From Desulfolutivibrio sulfoxidireducens (lineage in GTDB: Bacteria; Desulfobacterota; Desulfovibrionia; Desulfovibrionales; Desulfovibrionaceae): DNA of 64,000 nucleotides. The notes below the pieces were generated by a model. That model searched no databases and was not told the origin of the DNA. It was given only the letters and a program-made list of their open reading frames with translations. Positions 1 through 9,258 of the stretch are shown in pieces (the first letter of the stretch is position 1; each line of letters opens with the position of its first letter). The position numbers and the translations under genes are program-made. The stretch covers positions 3,012,001 through 3,076,000 of the forward strand of contig NZ_CP045508.1 of NCBI RefSeq assembly GCF_013376475.1, written 5' to 3'.

Positions 1-548
1 CGGAACATCTCGTACATCAGAAGCGGGGCCAAACCCATGGACGGCTCGTCGAGCAGAATGAAGTCGCACCCGGTCATAAGCGCCCGGCCCACGGCCAGCA
101 TCTGCTGTTCGCCGCCGGACAGGGACTCGCTACGCTGTTTGCGGCGCTCGGACAGACGCGGAAACAGGAGGAACACCCGTTCCAGGTCGACAGCGATGGC
201 CTCGGGGCCGTCGGTCCGGGCGTAGGTGGCCAGATTCAGGTTCTCCATGACCGAGAGGTTGCCGAAAATGCGGCGTCCTTCCGGGGCCAAATCCATGTGC
301 AGCTTGCGCACCACGTCGTGGGTCTCGACGCCGATCAAGGTTTTGCCGTCGAATCGGATATCGCCCTCGATGACCCTGGGGGCCTCGGGGGGCGGCAGGC
401 GCATGACGGACAGAAGCGTGGTGGTCTTGCCCGCGCCGTTGGCCCCGATCAGGGTCACGATCTCCCCCCGGTCCACCTGAAAGGAAATGCCGTGCAGGGC
501 CTCGATGTTGCCGTACTTGACGCGCAGATTCTCGACGGAAAGGAGCAT
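1..548 (-). CDS. livF: Branched-chain amino acid ABC transporter ATP-binding protein LivF (partial)
   Basis: The protein begins at an ATG at 548 (MLLSVENLRVKYGN) and runs off the left edge of the window, so only about the first 182 residues are present. Visible motifs are the Walker A GANGAGKTT near residue 35, the ABC signature LSGGEQQ and the Walker B FILLDEPSMGLAP. This is one of the two cytoplasmic ATPases that drive leucine/isoleucine/valine import. It is the last gene of the livJ-livH-livM-livG-livF group, lying 198 bases behind livG, a wider gap than between the other genes. In that gap only a small hairpin (627-642) is seen. Family assignment is secure; substrate is inferred from the neighbours. 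Confidence 0.93.
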   Translation of the reverse strand, partial: MLLSVENLRVKYGNIEALHGISFQVDRGEIVTLIGANGAGKTTTLLSVMRLPPPEAPRVIEGDIRFDGKTLIGVETHDVVRKLHMDLAPEGRRIFGNLSVMENLNLATYARTDGPEAIAVDLERVFLLFPRLSERRKQRSESLSGGEQQMLAVGRALMTGCDFILLDEPSMGLAPLLMYEMF

Positions 549-746
549 GCTGTATCCCGGTTCTGGCTTGCGTTCGTCACGTGGACGGGCGCGATGGCGC
601 GAAAATGTGGCGATGCCGTTTCGGCCCGCCACACGAGTGGCGTGTCCTCGAGATTCGCGTAGAGGAATCCTGAAGACAATACGTTGAAATAATTACTTTT
701 CCCTTAACAAACTACTGCCGTATTCTTCAAGGAACGCAACACGCCG

Positions 747-1514
747 CTAGATGGTGTCGTCCCCCAGATAGGCCTTGATGACTACGGGGTTCTGGCGAAT
801 CTCCGCAGGGGTGCCCTCGGCGATGGTGGCCCCGAAATCGATGACCTTGATCCAGGTGCACAGGCTCATGACCACGTCCATCTGATGCTCGATCATCCAG
901 ATGGACAGCTTGAACTCCTTGTGGATCCAGCGGATGAGCGTGATCAGTCCCTCCACGTCGGCGGAGTTGAGGCCGGCGGCGGGTTCGTCGAGCATGAGCA
1001 GGTCGGGCCGTATGGACAGGGCCCGGGCGATCTCCACCCGGCGCTGGATGCCGTAAGGCAGGTTTCCCGGCAGTTCGTTGGCGAATTGGGCCAGATCCAG
1101 GGCCGTAAGGATCTCCATGGCCCAGTCGCGCATCTCCTTTTCCCGACGCATGAACCGCCTGGAGCGCAGGAAACAGTCCACGAGGCCGTACCCCAGATGA
1201 TAGTACTGGGACACCAGGATGTTGTCCAAGACGGTCATGTCGAACCACAGCCGGATGTTCTGGAAGGTCCGGGCGATACCCAGGCCCGTGACCTTGTGGG
1301 GCTTGAGGCCCCGGGTGTTTTTGCCCTTGAAAACGATGTCCCCGCACGAGGGCTGGTAGAAGCCGCTGACCAGGTTGAAGACCGTGGTCTTGCCCGCGCC
1401 GTTGGGACCGATCAGCCCCATGAGTTCGCCGCCCTCGAAGGTGACGCCAAAATCGGTGACCGCGCACAGGCCGCCGAAATACTGGGTCATGTCCTTGACT
1501 TCCAAAAGCGCCAC
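747..1514 (-). CDS. livG: Branched-chain amino acid ABC transporter ATP-binding protein LivG
   Basis: This 255-residue protein is the second ATPase of the Liv importer. A GTG start at 1514 gives MALLEVKDMTQYFGG, five bases behind the livM stop and preceded by an AAGGGG ribosome site that overlaps the end of livM, so translation is probably coupled. Walker A is GPNGAGKTT, the signature is the LivG-type LPYGIQRRVEIARAL rather than LSGGQ, and Walker B is LLMLDEPAAGLN. Length matches the family (about 255). A much longer reading frame runs through upstream of this start, but that portion is a low-quality shadow of livM and livH. Confidence 0.95.
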   Translation of the reverse strand: MALLEVKDMTQYFGGLCAVTDFGVTFEGGELMGLIGPNGAGKTTVFNLVSGFYQPSCGDIVFKGKNTRGLKPHKVTGLGIARTFQNIRLWFDMTVLDNILVSQYYHLGYGLVDCFLRSRRFMRREKEMRDWAMEILTALDLAQFANELPGNLPYGIQRRVEIARALSIRPDLLMLDEPAAGLNSADVEGLITLIRWIHKEFKLSIWMIEHQMDVVMSLCTWIKVIDFGATIAEGTPAEIRQNPVVIKAYLGDDTI

Positions 1515-1519
1515 GAGCC

Positions 1520-2536
1520 CTACCCCTTGAGTCTGTAGAATTTTTTCAGTCCCGGGAAGATGTCGGAGAGTTCCCGGTTGCCCATGATCCCCTCGGGGCG
1601 AAACTGCATCAGAAGCACCAGAAGAAGCGGGATGACCACCCACTTGATGATCTGCAGGGGCCGCAGGGCCTCCATGAGCAGGGTGAACAGGATGGCCGAG
1701 AGCACGGACCCCGAAAGCGATCCCATGCCCCCGAGATAGACCATGACCATGACCTCGGTGGATTTGAGGATGGTGAACGACCCGGGGTTCACATAGCCCA
1801 GGACGTGGGCGAAAAGGCCGCCGGCCACCCCGGCCAGGCCGCAGGAGATCATAAAGGCCGTCAGCTTCACCCGGTTGGTGTTCACGCTCATGATCTCGGC
1901 CGCGATCTCGTCCTGGCACACGGCGTTGACCCCGTTGCCCAGGGTGGAAAAGATGAAACGGCGAATGAGCCAGATGGAAAAGACCGTGCCCAGAAAGACC
2001 CAGATGATCATCCAGGGCAGCTCGGCGGTGGTGTTCATGGCCGCCGTGACCTTGCTCATGCCCATGAATCCCCTGGCCCCGCCGATGGCGCTGATGTTCT
2101 CGATGGTGCTTTTGACGATGTAGGCGGCGGCGATGGTGATGATGGCCAGATAGTCGCCCCGGGTGCGAAACGAGGGCACGGCCACCAGAAGGCCCACCAG
2201 GGAGGCGGCCACCCCGCCGATGCCCAGGATCACCGGGAACAGAAACAGGGCCAGTTGGGGAGGCAAAAGCGCCGCTCCGAAGACCGAGCCCTCGGCGAAG
2301 AGCAGCACGGACAAAACCGAGGACACGTAGGCCCCCACGGCCATGAACCCGGCGTGGCCGCAGGAGAATTCGCCCATGTTGCCGTTGATGATGTTCAGGC
2401 TCGAGGACAAAATGATGTTGATGCCCATGAACATGAGCACCGACTGCCAATATATGTTCATGGCCCCGGTCATGGACACGGCCACCAAAACCGCCAGAAG
2501 CAGGACGAGCAGAGCTGGAATGGTATACTGTTTCAT
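1520..2536 (-). CDS. livM: Branched-chain amino acid ABC transporter permease LivM
   Basis: This is a 338-residue, strongly hydrophobic permease with about nine predicted membrane segments. It carries the conserved stretch LNIINGNMGEFSCGHAGFMAVGAY typical in form of LivM/LivH proteins near residue 47-70, and a cytoplasmic loop around residues 205-225 that would contact the ATPases. It forms the membrane channel together with LivH. It sits 18 bases behind livH and 5 bases before livG in one transcription unit. Confidence 0.94.
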   Translation of the reverse strand: MKQYTIPALLVLLLAVLVAVSMTGAMNIYWQSVLMFMGINIILSSSLNIINGNMGEFSCGHAGFMAVGAYVSSVLSVLLFAEGSVFGAALLPPQLALFLFPVILGIGGVAASLVGLLVAVPSFRTRGDYLAIITIAAAYIVKSTIENISAIGGARGFMGMSKVTAAMNTTAELPWMIIWVFLGTVFSIWLIRRFIFSTLGNGVNAVCQDEIAAEIMSVNTNRVKLTAFMISCGLAGVAGGLFAHVLGYVNPGSFTILKSTEVMVMVYLGGMGSLSGSVLSAILFTLLMEALRPLQIIKWVVIPLLLVLLMQFRPEGIMGNRELSDIFPGLKKFYRLKG

Positions 2537-2554
2537 CGTTTCCCGGCCACAGGG

Positions 2555-3478
2555 CTAAATCTTGGTCCGCCGCGCCACGCCGAACAGTCCGGTGGGCTTG
2601 ACCGACAAAATGAGCAGCAGGATGGTGAACGCGATGAGGTCCCGGAAGGTGGAGGGAAAAAAGGCCACCACCATGATCTCCACGAACCCCAGAAGAAAGC
2701 CGCCGGCAAAGGCCCCGCGGATGGAGCCGATGCCCCCCACCACCGCCGCGATGAACGCCTTCCAGCCGATGAGCGCCCCCATGTAGGGGTCGAGCACCGG
2801 ATAGGTCATGGCGAAGAGCAGTCCGGCCAGCCCCGCGAACCCGGATCCCAGGACGAAGGTGAAGACGATGACGCTGTCGGCCGGGATGCCCATGAGCGGC
2901 ACGGCGAACCGGTCGTAGGAGATGGCCCGCATGGCCATGCCGATCTTGGTCTTGACCACCACGAAGCGCAGAAACACGAAGGCCAGGATGGCCACCAGGA
3001 TGACCCCGATTTTTAAGTTGGTGACGTTGACCCCGGCGAAGGAAAAGACGGTGGTGGGGATGAGCGTGGGGAAACTGCGGCGGCTGGCGCCTAAAAGGGC
3101 CAGGTTGGCGTGTTCCAGGATAAGGCCGCACATAAGCGCGGTGATGACCACGTAGAGGCGGTTGACGCCCTTGCGGCGAAGGGGCCGGTAGGCCACCCGT
3201 TCCAGGGTCACGCCGACCACGGCGGTGAGCATCATGGTCAGGGGCACGGCCAGGGCCAGGACCAGCCAGCCGGGCAGGCCCGGGATGAGGCCGAATTTTC
3301 CCAGAAGCGTCATGCACGCGTAAAAGGCGATATAGGCCCCGACCATGAAGATGTCGCCGTGGGCGAAGTTGATCAGGAGCAACACGCCGTAGACCAGACA
3401 GTACCCCAGGGCGATGAGGGAATAAAAACTCCCCCACTGCAGGGCGTTGAAGATGTTCTGGATGAAGGATTGCAGCAA
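2555..3478 (-). CDS. livH: Branched-chain amino acid ABC transporter permease LivH
   Basis: This 307-residue inner-membrane permease is the partner of LivM. Its N-terminus (ALQWGSFYSLIALGYCLVYG, then LLINFAHGDIFMVGAY) is the classic LivH signature, and the length is normal. It is the first gene of the livHMGF block; the substrate-binding gene livJ lies upstream on the same strand, separated by 178 bases that contain an AT-rich hairpin which could lower read-through from livJ. Confidence 0.95.
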   Translation of the reverse strand: MLQSFIQNIFNALQWGSFYSLIALGYCLVYGVLLLINFAHGDIFMVGAYIAFYACMTLLGKFGLIPGLPGWLVLALAVPLTMMLTAVVGVTLERVAYRPLRRKGVNRLYVVITALMCGLILEHANLALLGASRRSFPTLIPTTVFSFAGVNVTNLKIGVILVAILAFVFLRFVVVKTKIGMAMRAISYDRFAVPLMGIPADSVIVFTFVLGSGFAGLAGLLFAMTYPVLDPYMGALIGWKAFIAAVVGGIGSIRGAFAGGFLLGFVEIMVVAFFPSTFRDLIAFTILLLILSVKPTGLFGVARRTKI

Positions 3479-3622
3479 CGGCCTGTCCCCCGGGCGATGG
3501 GATTTGCGTCAGCCGCCGGTCCGGGACGCGGGGTCCCGGACCGGAAGGGCGGACGTGATGTATGTCCTCGCAATCCGTGTTATGAATGTCGAGGGCATGA
3601 TGCTTCCATACTGTTTTTTCTC

Positions 3623-3645
3623 AAAAAATACCGTCGTATTTTTTT
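3623..3645 (-). terminator. AT-rich hairpin between livJ and livH
   Basis: A perfect inverted repeat AAAAAATAC / GTATTTTTT with a 4-base loop lies 12 bases behind the livJ stop codon. Read on the minus strand it ends in a T run and resembles a weak or leaky terminator. This would let livJ (the abundant binding protein) be expressed above livHMGF. The stem is almost all A-T, so strength is doubtful. Confidence 0.4.
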
Positions 3646-3656
3646 AAGAAGCGCGG

Positions 3657-4826
3657 CTAGTTGGGGCACACCGACTTGTAGAAGCCGAACTTTCCGGCGT
3701 CGTCGATCTTGACCACCACGGCGCACTTGACCGGATCATGATCGCCCTCGGGATTGAACGACATGTTTCCGGTGATGCCCGCGAAATCCTTGGTGGCGGT
3801 CATGGCCGCGCGCAGGGCGTCGTGATCCTTGTCCATGTCGCCGGTGATGGAGCCCATGCGCTTGACGCCGTCGAGCATCAGGTTGATGGAGTCCCAGGTC
3901 AGGGCGGCCACGTCGTCCGGGGTCTTGTTGTAGAGCTTGGTGTATTCGTCGATGAATTCCTTGGTCTGGCCCTTGGCGCCGGCGGCGGCGTAGTGGGTGA
4001 CGAAGAAAAGGCCCTTGCAGTCGTCGCCGCAAAGTCCCATCAGGTCGCCGCTGCCCCAGGAGTCGCTGCCCATGACCGGCTTGTTGAAGCCCATGCCCTT
4101 GGCCTGCTTCACGATCAGCGGCACCTCGTTGTAGTACTGCGGGGTGAAAAGGATTTCCGCGCCGGACTTGGCGATGTTGGTCAACTGGGCCGAGAAGTCC
4201 ACGTCCTTGGTGGTGAAGGTCTCAAAGGCCACCACGGAGCCGGGACCGTTTATCTTCTCAAAGGCGGCCTTGAAGTCCTCGGCCAGGCCCTTGGGATAGT
4301 CGCTGGCGATATCGTAGAGCACGGCGGCCTTTTTGGCGCCGAATTCCTCGGTGGCGAACTTGGCGGCCACAGGGCCCTGGAAGGTGTCCAGGAAGCAGCC
4401 CCGGAAAACGAAGGGACGGCCCTTGGTGGTGTTGGGGTTGGTGGACCAGGGCGAGACCATGGGGGTCTTCAACTCGTTGGCGGCCTCGCCGGCGGGCACG
4501 GCCTGCTTGCTGGACTGGGGTCCGATGATGCCCAGGACCTTGTCCTGGGTGCTCAGTTTGCGGGCGGCGGACAGGGCGGACTCGGCCTTGGACTCGTTGT
4601 CCTCGTAGATGAAGTCCAGGGTGTACTTCTTGCCGCCGACCTCGATGCCTCCGGCGTCGTTGATCTTTTTCCTCAGCATCTCGGCCGAATTCTTGGAGGA
4701 CTCGCCCACATCCGGGATGTCCCCGGTCATGGGGATGTTGAAGCCGATCTTGATGCTGTCCGCGGCGAACGCGGGCAAGGCCGTCACAAGGAGCAGCGCC
4801 AGGGCGCCTAGCAGGGACTTTTTCAT
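3657..4826 (-). CDS. livJ: Branched-chain amino acid ABC transporter substrate-binding protein LivJ
   Basis: This 389-residue periplasmic binding protein belongs to the Leu/Ile/Val-binding (Peripla_BP_6) family. The start at 4826 gives a signal peptide MKKSLLGALALLLVTALPAFA with cleavage after AFA, and an AGGAGG ribosome site lies 5 bases upstream, so a longer reading frame beginning at 4895 is rejected. The mature part opens DSIKIGFNIPMTGDIPDVGE, the usual ligand-binding start, and contains LGIIGPQSSKQAVPAGE, the typical pocket loop. It is transcribed ahead of livHMGF and supplies the importer with substrate; exact specificity cannot be read from sequence. Confidence 0.94.
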   Translation of the reverse strand: MKKSLLGALALLLVTALPAFAADSIKIGFNIPMTGDIPDVGESSKNSAEMLRKKINDAGGIEVGGKKYTLDFIYEDNESKAESALSAARKLSTQDKVLGIIGPQSSKQAVPAGEAANELKTPMVSPWSTNPNTTKGRPFVFRGCFLDTFQGPVAAKFATEEFGAKKAAVLYDIASDYPKGLAEDFKAAFEKINGPGSVVAFETFTTKDVDFSAQLTNIAKSGAEILFTPQYYNEVPLIVKQAKGMGFNKPVMGSDSWGSGDLMGLCGDDCKGLFFVTHYAAAGAKGQTKEFIDEYTKLYNKTPDDVAALTWDSINLMLDGVKRMGSITGDMDKDHDALRAAMTATKDFAGITGNMSFNPEGDHDPVKCAVVVKIDDAGKFGFYKSVCPN

Positions 4827-4997
4827 GCAAACCTCCTGTTCTCGCTTCATTTCAAAGAGTTGCCGATTGCGCACCAGGACCAGCCAATATCCCAACTTCC
4901 CGAGGAAGAAAATCCCTTTTGTGTCAAAAAAGACAATTTTGTAAAATAAGCGTCATCATCCGGCCACATGCGACGCGGTTCCGCCTTTGTTCGCGAT

Positions 4998-5033
4998 CCG
5001 TCCGGCCGAGACAAAACGAACCCGGCCGGACGG
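4998..5033 (-). terminator. GC-rich stem-loop behind ald
   Basis: An 11-base perfect inverted repeat (CCGTCCGGCCG / CGGCCGGACGG, 14-base loop) lies 9 bases behind the ald stop codon. It has no clear T run, so it may be a processing or weak termination hairpin separating ald from livJ. Confidence 0.45.
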
Positions 5034-5042
5034 AATCGGCAT

Positions 5043-6155
5043 CTAGGCCAGGCCCAGCACCTTTTCCACCGTGGTCGAGGGCATGCCGAAGGCCTCGCCC
5101 ACGGCCCCGAAGGTCAGGGTTCCCAGATAGGTATTGAGTCCAAGGGCCAGGGAGCGGTCCTCGCGCAGGGCGTCCACGCCCTTTTGGGCCAGCTTCATGG
5201 CATAGGGCAGGGTCTGGTTGCACAGGGCATAGGTGGAGGTGCGCGGCACGGCCCCGGGCATGTTGGCCACGCCGTAGTGCACCACCCCGTCCACGAGATA
5301 GGTCGGTTCGGCGTGGGTGGTGGCCTTGATGGTCTCCACGCAGCCGCCCTGGTCCACGGCCACGTCCACGATGACCGAGCCCTTCTTCATGGTCCCGATC
5401 ATGTCCCGGGTGACCAGCCTGGGGGCCTTGGCCCCGGTGATGAGCACCGCGCCGATCAGAAGGTCGGCGTAGGTCACGGCCTTGCGGATGTTGGGCTCGT
5501 TGGAGGACACGGTGACGATGCGGCCCTGGTAGATGTCGTCGAGGTACTGCAGCCGGGAATGGTTGACGTCGAGCACGGTGACCTGGGCGCCCATGCCCAT
5601 GGCGATCTTGGCCGCGTTGGTGCCGACCACGCCCGCGCCCAGGATGACCACCGAGGCCTGGGGCACGCCGGGCACGCCGCCAAGCAGAAGCCCCCGTCCT
5701 CCCTGGGATTTCTCCAGATGATGGGCGCCCACCTGGGGAGCCATGCGTCCGGCCACCTCGCTCATGGGCAACAGAAGCGGCAGGCCCCCGCCGGGAAGCT
5801 CCACGGTCTCATAGGCGATGCCGATGGTTTTGGACGACAGCAGCACCTCGGTCAGGGGCTTGTCCGCAGCCAGGTGCAGATAGGTGAAAAGCAAAAGCCC
5901 TTCGCGCAGGTACTTGTATTCCTTGGCGATAGGCTCCTTGACCTTGACCACCATGTCCGCGCCCCAGGCCCCGGCCGCGTCGGTGATTTTCGCCCCGGCG
6001 ACCGCGTATTGCTCGTCGGGAAGCCCGCTGCCCAGGCCCGCCCCGGACTCCACCAGGACCGTGTGCCCGCGCCGCGCCAGGGTTTCCACCGCGCCCGGGG
6101 TCAAAGAAACCCGGTTCTCCAAGGTCTTGATCTCTTTTGGAATTCCAATGATCAT
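5043..6155 (-). CDS. ald: Alanine dehydrogenase
   Basis: This 370-residue enzyme (family norm about 371) catalyses NAD-dependent interconversion of L-alanine with pyruvate and ammonia. Seen in sequence: [20 protein letters not shown] with the substrate Arg, VVKVKEP with the catalytic Lys, TYLHLAAD with the catalytic His, and the Rossmann motif [15 protein letters not shown] around residue 170. The ATG at 6155 is preferred over an in-frame GTG at 6167 because GGAG sits 6 bases before it and family members begin MIIG. It lies upstream of livJ on the same strand, which fits a shared role in amino-acid nitrogen metabolism, but the hairpin after ald suggests separate transcripts. Confidence 0.95.
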   Translation of the reverse strand: MIIGIPKEIKTLENRVSLTPGAVETLARRGHTVLVESGAGLGSGLPDEQYAVAGAKITDAAGAWGADMVVKVKEPIAKEYKYLREGLLLFTYLHLAADKPLTEVLLSSKTIGIAYETVELPGGGLPLLLPMSEVAGRMAPQVGAHHLEKSQGGRGLLLGGVPGVPQASVVILGAGVVGTNAAKIAMGMGAQVTVLDVNHSRLQYLDDIYQGRIVTVSSNEPNIRKAVTYADLLIGAVLITGAKAPRLVTRDMIGTMKKGSVIVDVAVDQGGCVETIKATTHAEPTYLVDGVVHYGVANMPGAVPRTSTYALCNQTLPYAMKLAQKGVDALREDRSLALGLNTYLGTLTFGAVGEAFGMPSTTVEKVLGLA

Positions 6156-6538
6156 CGTATTCTCCACGCTACGTTTTCATAGAAGGATCCATCCGATCGC
6201 GCCATTGCGGCGTGATCGCCGGATCGCCGTTTCCATTCACGGGGTGTCGAACTTTTATGACAAGCCCGGGGGAAAGACAACCGAAAACGCCGCAATCCGC
6301 CCGGGCCGGGCTGTTTCATTTCTTTATAAACCCATGCCCGCCGCGCCCCCGGGGACATCCGCCGGGGCCGAGCCAAACCTGGACGATACGACATCCATCC
6401 GATATTTTTGAATTTTTCATTCCAGGCCGACCATCTTCAGGAAAGGCCTGTTTTTTGCAAATCTATATAGTCAGTCGTAACGCCCCCCAACCCTTTCACC
6501 CGGGACAAGGCCGGATCGCGCACACGCAGGAGGAGGAG
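6156..6538. other. Divergent spacer between ald and the PagL-like barrel gene
   Basis: This 383-base spacer must hold promoters for both flanking genes. An AT-rich patch with TTGCAAATCTATATAG around 6455-6470 is the likeliest promoter zone for the plus-strand gene, but no convincing -35/-10 pair could be fixed. No gene or RNA is recognised. Confidence 0.4.
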
Positions 6539-7117
6539 ATGGAAAGGCTCTTTCGGAAAATACTGTTCATGCTTGCCGGCGTATGCCTGGCCCTGACCCT
6601 GACCACGGTCCTGGTGGCGGCTCAGGACTACAAGAGCGGCTCGACCTATTTCGAGCCCCGGGGCGGGGTGTACGGGACGTTCAGCGACCATGTGAAGGTC
6701 ATCGCCACCTACGGCGGCGCGCTTGGCTATTTCATTCTCGACAATTTTTCCCTGGAGGCCGAGGGGCTCGGCTATTACATCGACCAGCAAAAAATCGACA
6801 TCGCCAACGGGATCGCGGCCAAAAACGACACGGCCACGGCCTTCGGGGGCAGTCTCATGGCCCGCTGGCACATCCCCGCCTCGGAGAGCGCCACGTTTTT
6901 CATCGGGGCCGGGGCCGGTGGCCTGTGGGCCGACCGCAAGGTGCCCTACAACGGCATGCAGTACAGCGTCACCGAGCAGGCCGAACTTGGCGCGACCGTG
7001 CGCATCACCGACGGATTCAACCTCAAGCTGGCCGGACGCTACCAGCATATCGGATGCTTCGACAAAACGGGCTTGAGCGCCCTTGGCGGCAACCTGGGCC
7101 TGCAATTCACGTTCTGA
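6539..7117 (+). CDS. Outer membrane beta-barrel protein, PagL (acyloxyacyl hydrolase)-like
   Basis: The ATG at 6539 follows a strong AGGAGGAGG site and gives a 192-residue protein with a signal peptide ending LVAAQ and a short barrel. The strand pattern (ALGYFILDNFSLEAEGLGYY, then FFIGAGAGGLWADRKVP, then ELGATVRITDGFNLKLAGRYQHI) and the C-terminal phenylalanine match the PagL-like lipid A deacylase/acyloxyacyl hydrolase family. The catalytic motif in that family is His-x-Ser; here it reads H170-I-G172, so the serine is missing and activity is doubtful. It is monocistronic with its own terminator. A plain OmpA-like porin is the alternative. Confidence 0.55.
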   Translation: MERLFRKILFMLAGVCLALTLTTVLVAAQDYKSGSTYFEPRGGVYGTFSDHVKVIATYGGALGYFILDNFSLEAEGLGYYIDQQKIDIANGIAAKNDTATAFGGSLMARWHIPASESATFFIGAGAGGLWADRKVPYNGMQYSVTEQAELGATVRITDGFNLKLAGRYQHIGCFDKTGLSALGGNLGLQFTF

Positions 7118-7138
7118 CCCGGCCGCGCGTCTTTTCGG

Positions 7139-7176
7139 AAAAAGTCCGGCCGCGACCTCGCGGGTGGACTTTTTTT
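7139..7176 (+). terminator. Rho-independent terminator of the barrel gene
   Basis: The stem pairs AAAAAGTCC with GGACTTTTT and, inside it, CCGCG with CGCGG around an ACCT loop, followed by a run of T. It lies 22 bases behind the stop codon. Confidence 0.85.
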
Positions 7177-7276
7177 GCGCCGGCGGGTAGCGTTGTTGAT
7201 CAGCGAAGACATCTCCGGGGCAGGCGCGAAGAAGTCCCCGGGAAACACGGTTCATGAAAGCCCAGGAACCCGGACC

Positions 7277-8257
7277 ATGAGCAAGATACTGGACCAGGAC
7301 GAGGTCGATGCCCTGCTGAGGGGGCTTTCCGGGGGCGAGATCGAGGCCGAGTCGGACATCCTCGAGGACGACTCGGGGGTGGTGGTCTTTGACCTGTCCA
7401 ACCAGGACCGCATCATCCGGGGCCGCATGCCGGTCCTTGAGATCATCAACGACCGCTTCGCCCGCCTGGCCTCCAACGCCATGGCCAACGCCATGCGCAA
7501 ACGGGCCGACGTCAACCCCATCTCCATCGACATGTCCAAGTTCGGGGACTTCATGCGCTCCCTGCCCGTGCCCACCTCCATCAACATCTTCAAGCTCGAT
7601 CCCCTGCGCGGCAACGCCATCCTGGTGGTGGACTCCCGGCTGGTCTTCGCCATGGTGGAGAGCTTTTTCGGGGGCGCGGGCAGCCAGCCCAAGATCGAGG
7701 GCCGGGACTTCACGCCCATCGAACAGGCCATCATCGGCAAGGTGGTGCGCATCGCCCTGGAGAACATGGAGGAGTCCTGGGCCCCGGTGCACGAGGTGCA
7801 TATCGAGCTGGTGCGCTCGGAGGTCAACCCCCAGTTCGCGGCCATCGTGCCGCCAAGCGACGTGGTGGTGGTGGTCACCTTCGAGGTGGAGCTGGAAAAC
7901 GCCATCGGGTCGCTTGTGGTCTGCCTGCCCTACGCCACCATCGAGCCCATCCGCTCCAAGCTCTACGCCTCCTTCCAGACCGAACGCCTGGAGGTGGACC
8001 ACGCCTGGATCTCGCGCTTCAAGGAGCGGCTGATGGAGACGCCGGTGGAGATGGTGGTCCGGTTCGGCAAGGCCCAGATCACCGGACGACAGCTTATGAG
8101 CCTAAAACCCGGGGACATCCTGCTGTTAGACAACGACGAGGACGACCTGCTCGACGCCGAGGTGCAGGGGGTGCGCAAATTCCAGGGCATTCCCGGAATG
8201 GTCAAATCCAACAAGGCCTTCCAGATCGTCAAGGAAGAGGAAATCCGCTACGAATAG
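7277..8257 (+). CDS. fliM: Flagellar motor switch protein FliM
   Basis: This 326-residue protein is the middle component of the flagellar C-ring and receives CheY-phosphate. The N-terminal MSKILDQDEVDALLRGL is the CheY-binding motif (LxQxEIDALL form); the middle domain contains RLASNAMANAMRKRADV and the CheC-like fold with GGAGSQPKIEGRDFTPIEQ; the C-terminal SpoA domain includes KAQITGRQLMSLKPGDILLL. The start at 7277 is chosen because it gives the conserved N-terminus; an in-frame extension upstream to 7175 is not family-like. It stands alone with a terminator behind it, away from any flagellar operon. Confidence 0.96.
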   Translation: MSKILDQDEVDALLRGLSGGEIEAESDILEDDSGVVVFDLSNQDRIIRGRMPVLEIINDRFARLASNAMANAMRKRADVNPISIDMSKFGDFMRSLPVPTSINIFKLDPLRGNAILVVDSRLVFAMVESFFGGAGSQPKIEGRDFTPIEQAIIGKVVRIALENMEESWAPVHEVHIELVRSEVNPQFAAIVPPSDVVVVVTFEVELENAIGSLVVCLPYATIEPIRSKLYASFQTERLEVDHAWISRFKERLMETPVEMVVRFGKAQITGRQLMSLKPGDILLLDNDEDDLLDAEVQGVRKFQGIPGMVKSNKAFQIVKEEEIRYE

Positions 8258-8286
8258 GCCCGGGCGGCGGCGCATGAACATCACAG

Positions 8287-8309
8287 GCCGGGAGCGATCC
8301 CGGCTTTTT
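8287..8309 (+). terminator. Rho-independent terminator of fliM
   Basis: GCCGGGA and TCCCGGC pair perfectly around a GCGA tetraloop and are followed by five T. It lies between the convergent genes fliM and eutC. Confidence 0.92.
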
Positions 8310-8334
8310 GCATGGCGCGCAAGGATGGCTCGCA

Positions 8335-9258
8335 TCAGGACACCCCGCCGCGCCGCCCTCCCCGGCCCCTGGAGGCTCCCGGACCGGTCACTGCGGCGCG
8401 CGAAGCGGCCAGGGGGCGGTCGTCTTTGAGCATGACCCCGGTCATCTCCCGGGCCAGGGCCAGGCGGAGCAGGTGGTCCAGGGTGGCGGCGGCCTCGGCG
8501 TGGGACAAGCCCTCGGGCCGGACGTTTGAGATACAGTTGCGCCGCTCGTCGGTGGTGCCCACGCGCGGGGCGAAGGTCAGATAGATCCCCAGGCTGTCAG
8601 GAGACGTGAGGCCAGGGCGCTCGCCGATGAGAATGGCCGTGGCCCGCGCCCCGAACAACGCGCCGATCTCGTCGGCCACGGCCACCCGGGCAAGGCTCAC
8701 GTAGGCCCCCCTGGCCAGGGAAAGCCCCTGACGTGAGCAATACGGCAGAAATTCCCGTAAAAATGGCACGGCCTGACGCATCACCGCCGGGGCCGAGAGT
8801 CCCTCGGATACCACCAGGGCCAGATCGGGATGCCCCACCCCGGCAAGCGCCCCCGCATGGGCCGCCCGGTCCACCATGCCCGCCGATTCGTGATCCAGCC
8901 TGCGCCCCAGGTCCGGCCGCAGCAGATACTCCTGGCGGTTCCCGGCCCGGCTTCGTAGCGACAGGGACGGCAGGCCGACCTCCTCAAGCTCGCCCAGGAG
9001 CCGGGCCACATCCACCGGCATGTTCACCGCGTCCCGGGCCATGGCCTGGTCAGCCAAAAAGGCCAGATGCGCCGCTGTGGGCAGGCTCACGCCGCTTCGG
9101 CCCACCGCCACCCGGGCGGCGGTGAACATGGCCAGGTCCAGGCGGTCACCGCTGGTTTCGGCCGGCGCGTTCTGTTCGGAGACGGCGGGCGGGGAGGCGG
9201 ACCCATCCGAGGCCGTGTCGGCGGGAGGGGTGTCGACGGGCGGATCAGCGCGGGTCAT
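8335..9258 (-). CDS. eutC: Ethanolamine ammonia-lyase small subunit
   Basis: This 307-residue protein is the light chain of the adenosylcobalamin-dependent enzyme that splits ethanolamine into acetaldehyde and ammonia. It starts at an ATG inside the end of eutB (14-base overlap), so synthesis of the two subunits is coupled. Conserved EutC blocks are visible: ARVAVGRSG near residue 50, GHPDLALVVSEGLSA, AILIGERPGLTSPDSLGIYL and RNCISNVRPEGLSHAEA. The first 45 residues are a low-complexity Ala/Pro/Asp-rich leader. No EutA reactivase or microcompartment gene is nearby, so acetaldehyde must be handled in the cytosol or elsewhere. Confidence 0.94.
   Translation of the reverse strand: MTRADPPVDTPPADTASDGSASPPAVSEQNAPAETSGDRLDLAMFTAARVAVGRSGVSLPTAAHLAFLADQAMARDAVNMPVDVARLLGELEEVGLPSLSLRSRAGNRQEYLLRPDLGRRLDHESAGMVDRAAHAGALAGVGHPDLALVVSEGLSAPAVMRQAVPFLREFLPYCSRQGLSLARGAYVSLARVAVADEIGALFGARATAILIGERPGLTSPDSLGIYLTFAPRVGTTDERRNCISNVRPEGLSHAEAAATLDHLLRLALAREMTGVMLKDDRPLAASRAAVTGPGASRGRGGRRGGVS

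Noticed and set aside
747-3437. Continuous 896-codon frame joining livG to sequence over livM and livH
   Set aside because: Only the last 255 codons are protein-like (LivG); upstream codons are a frame-shifted reading of livM and livH.
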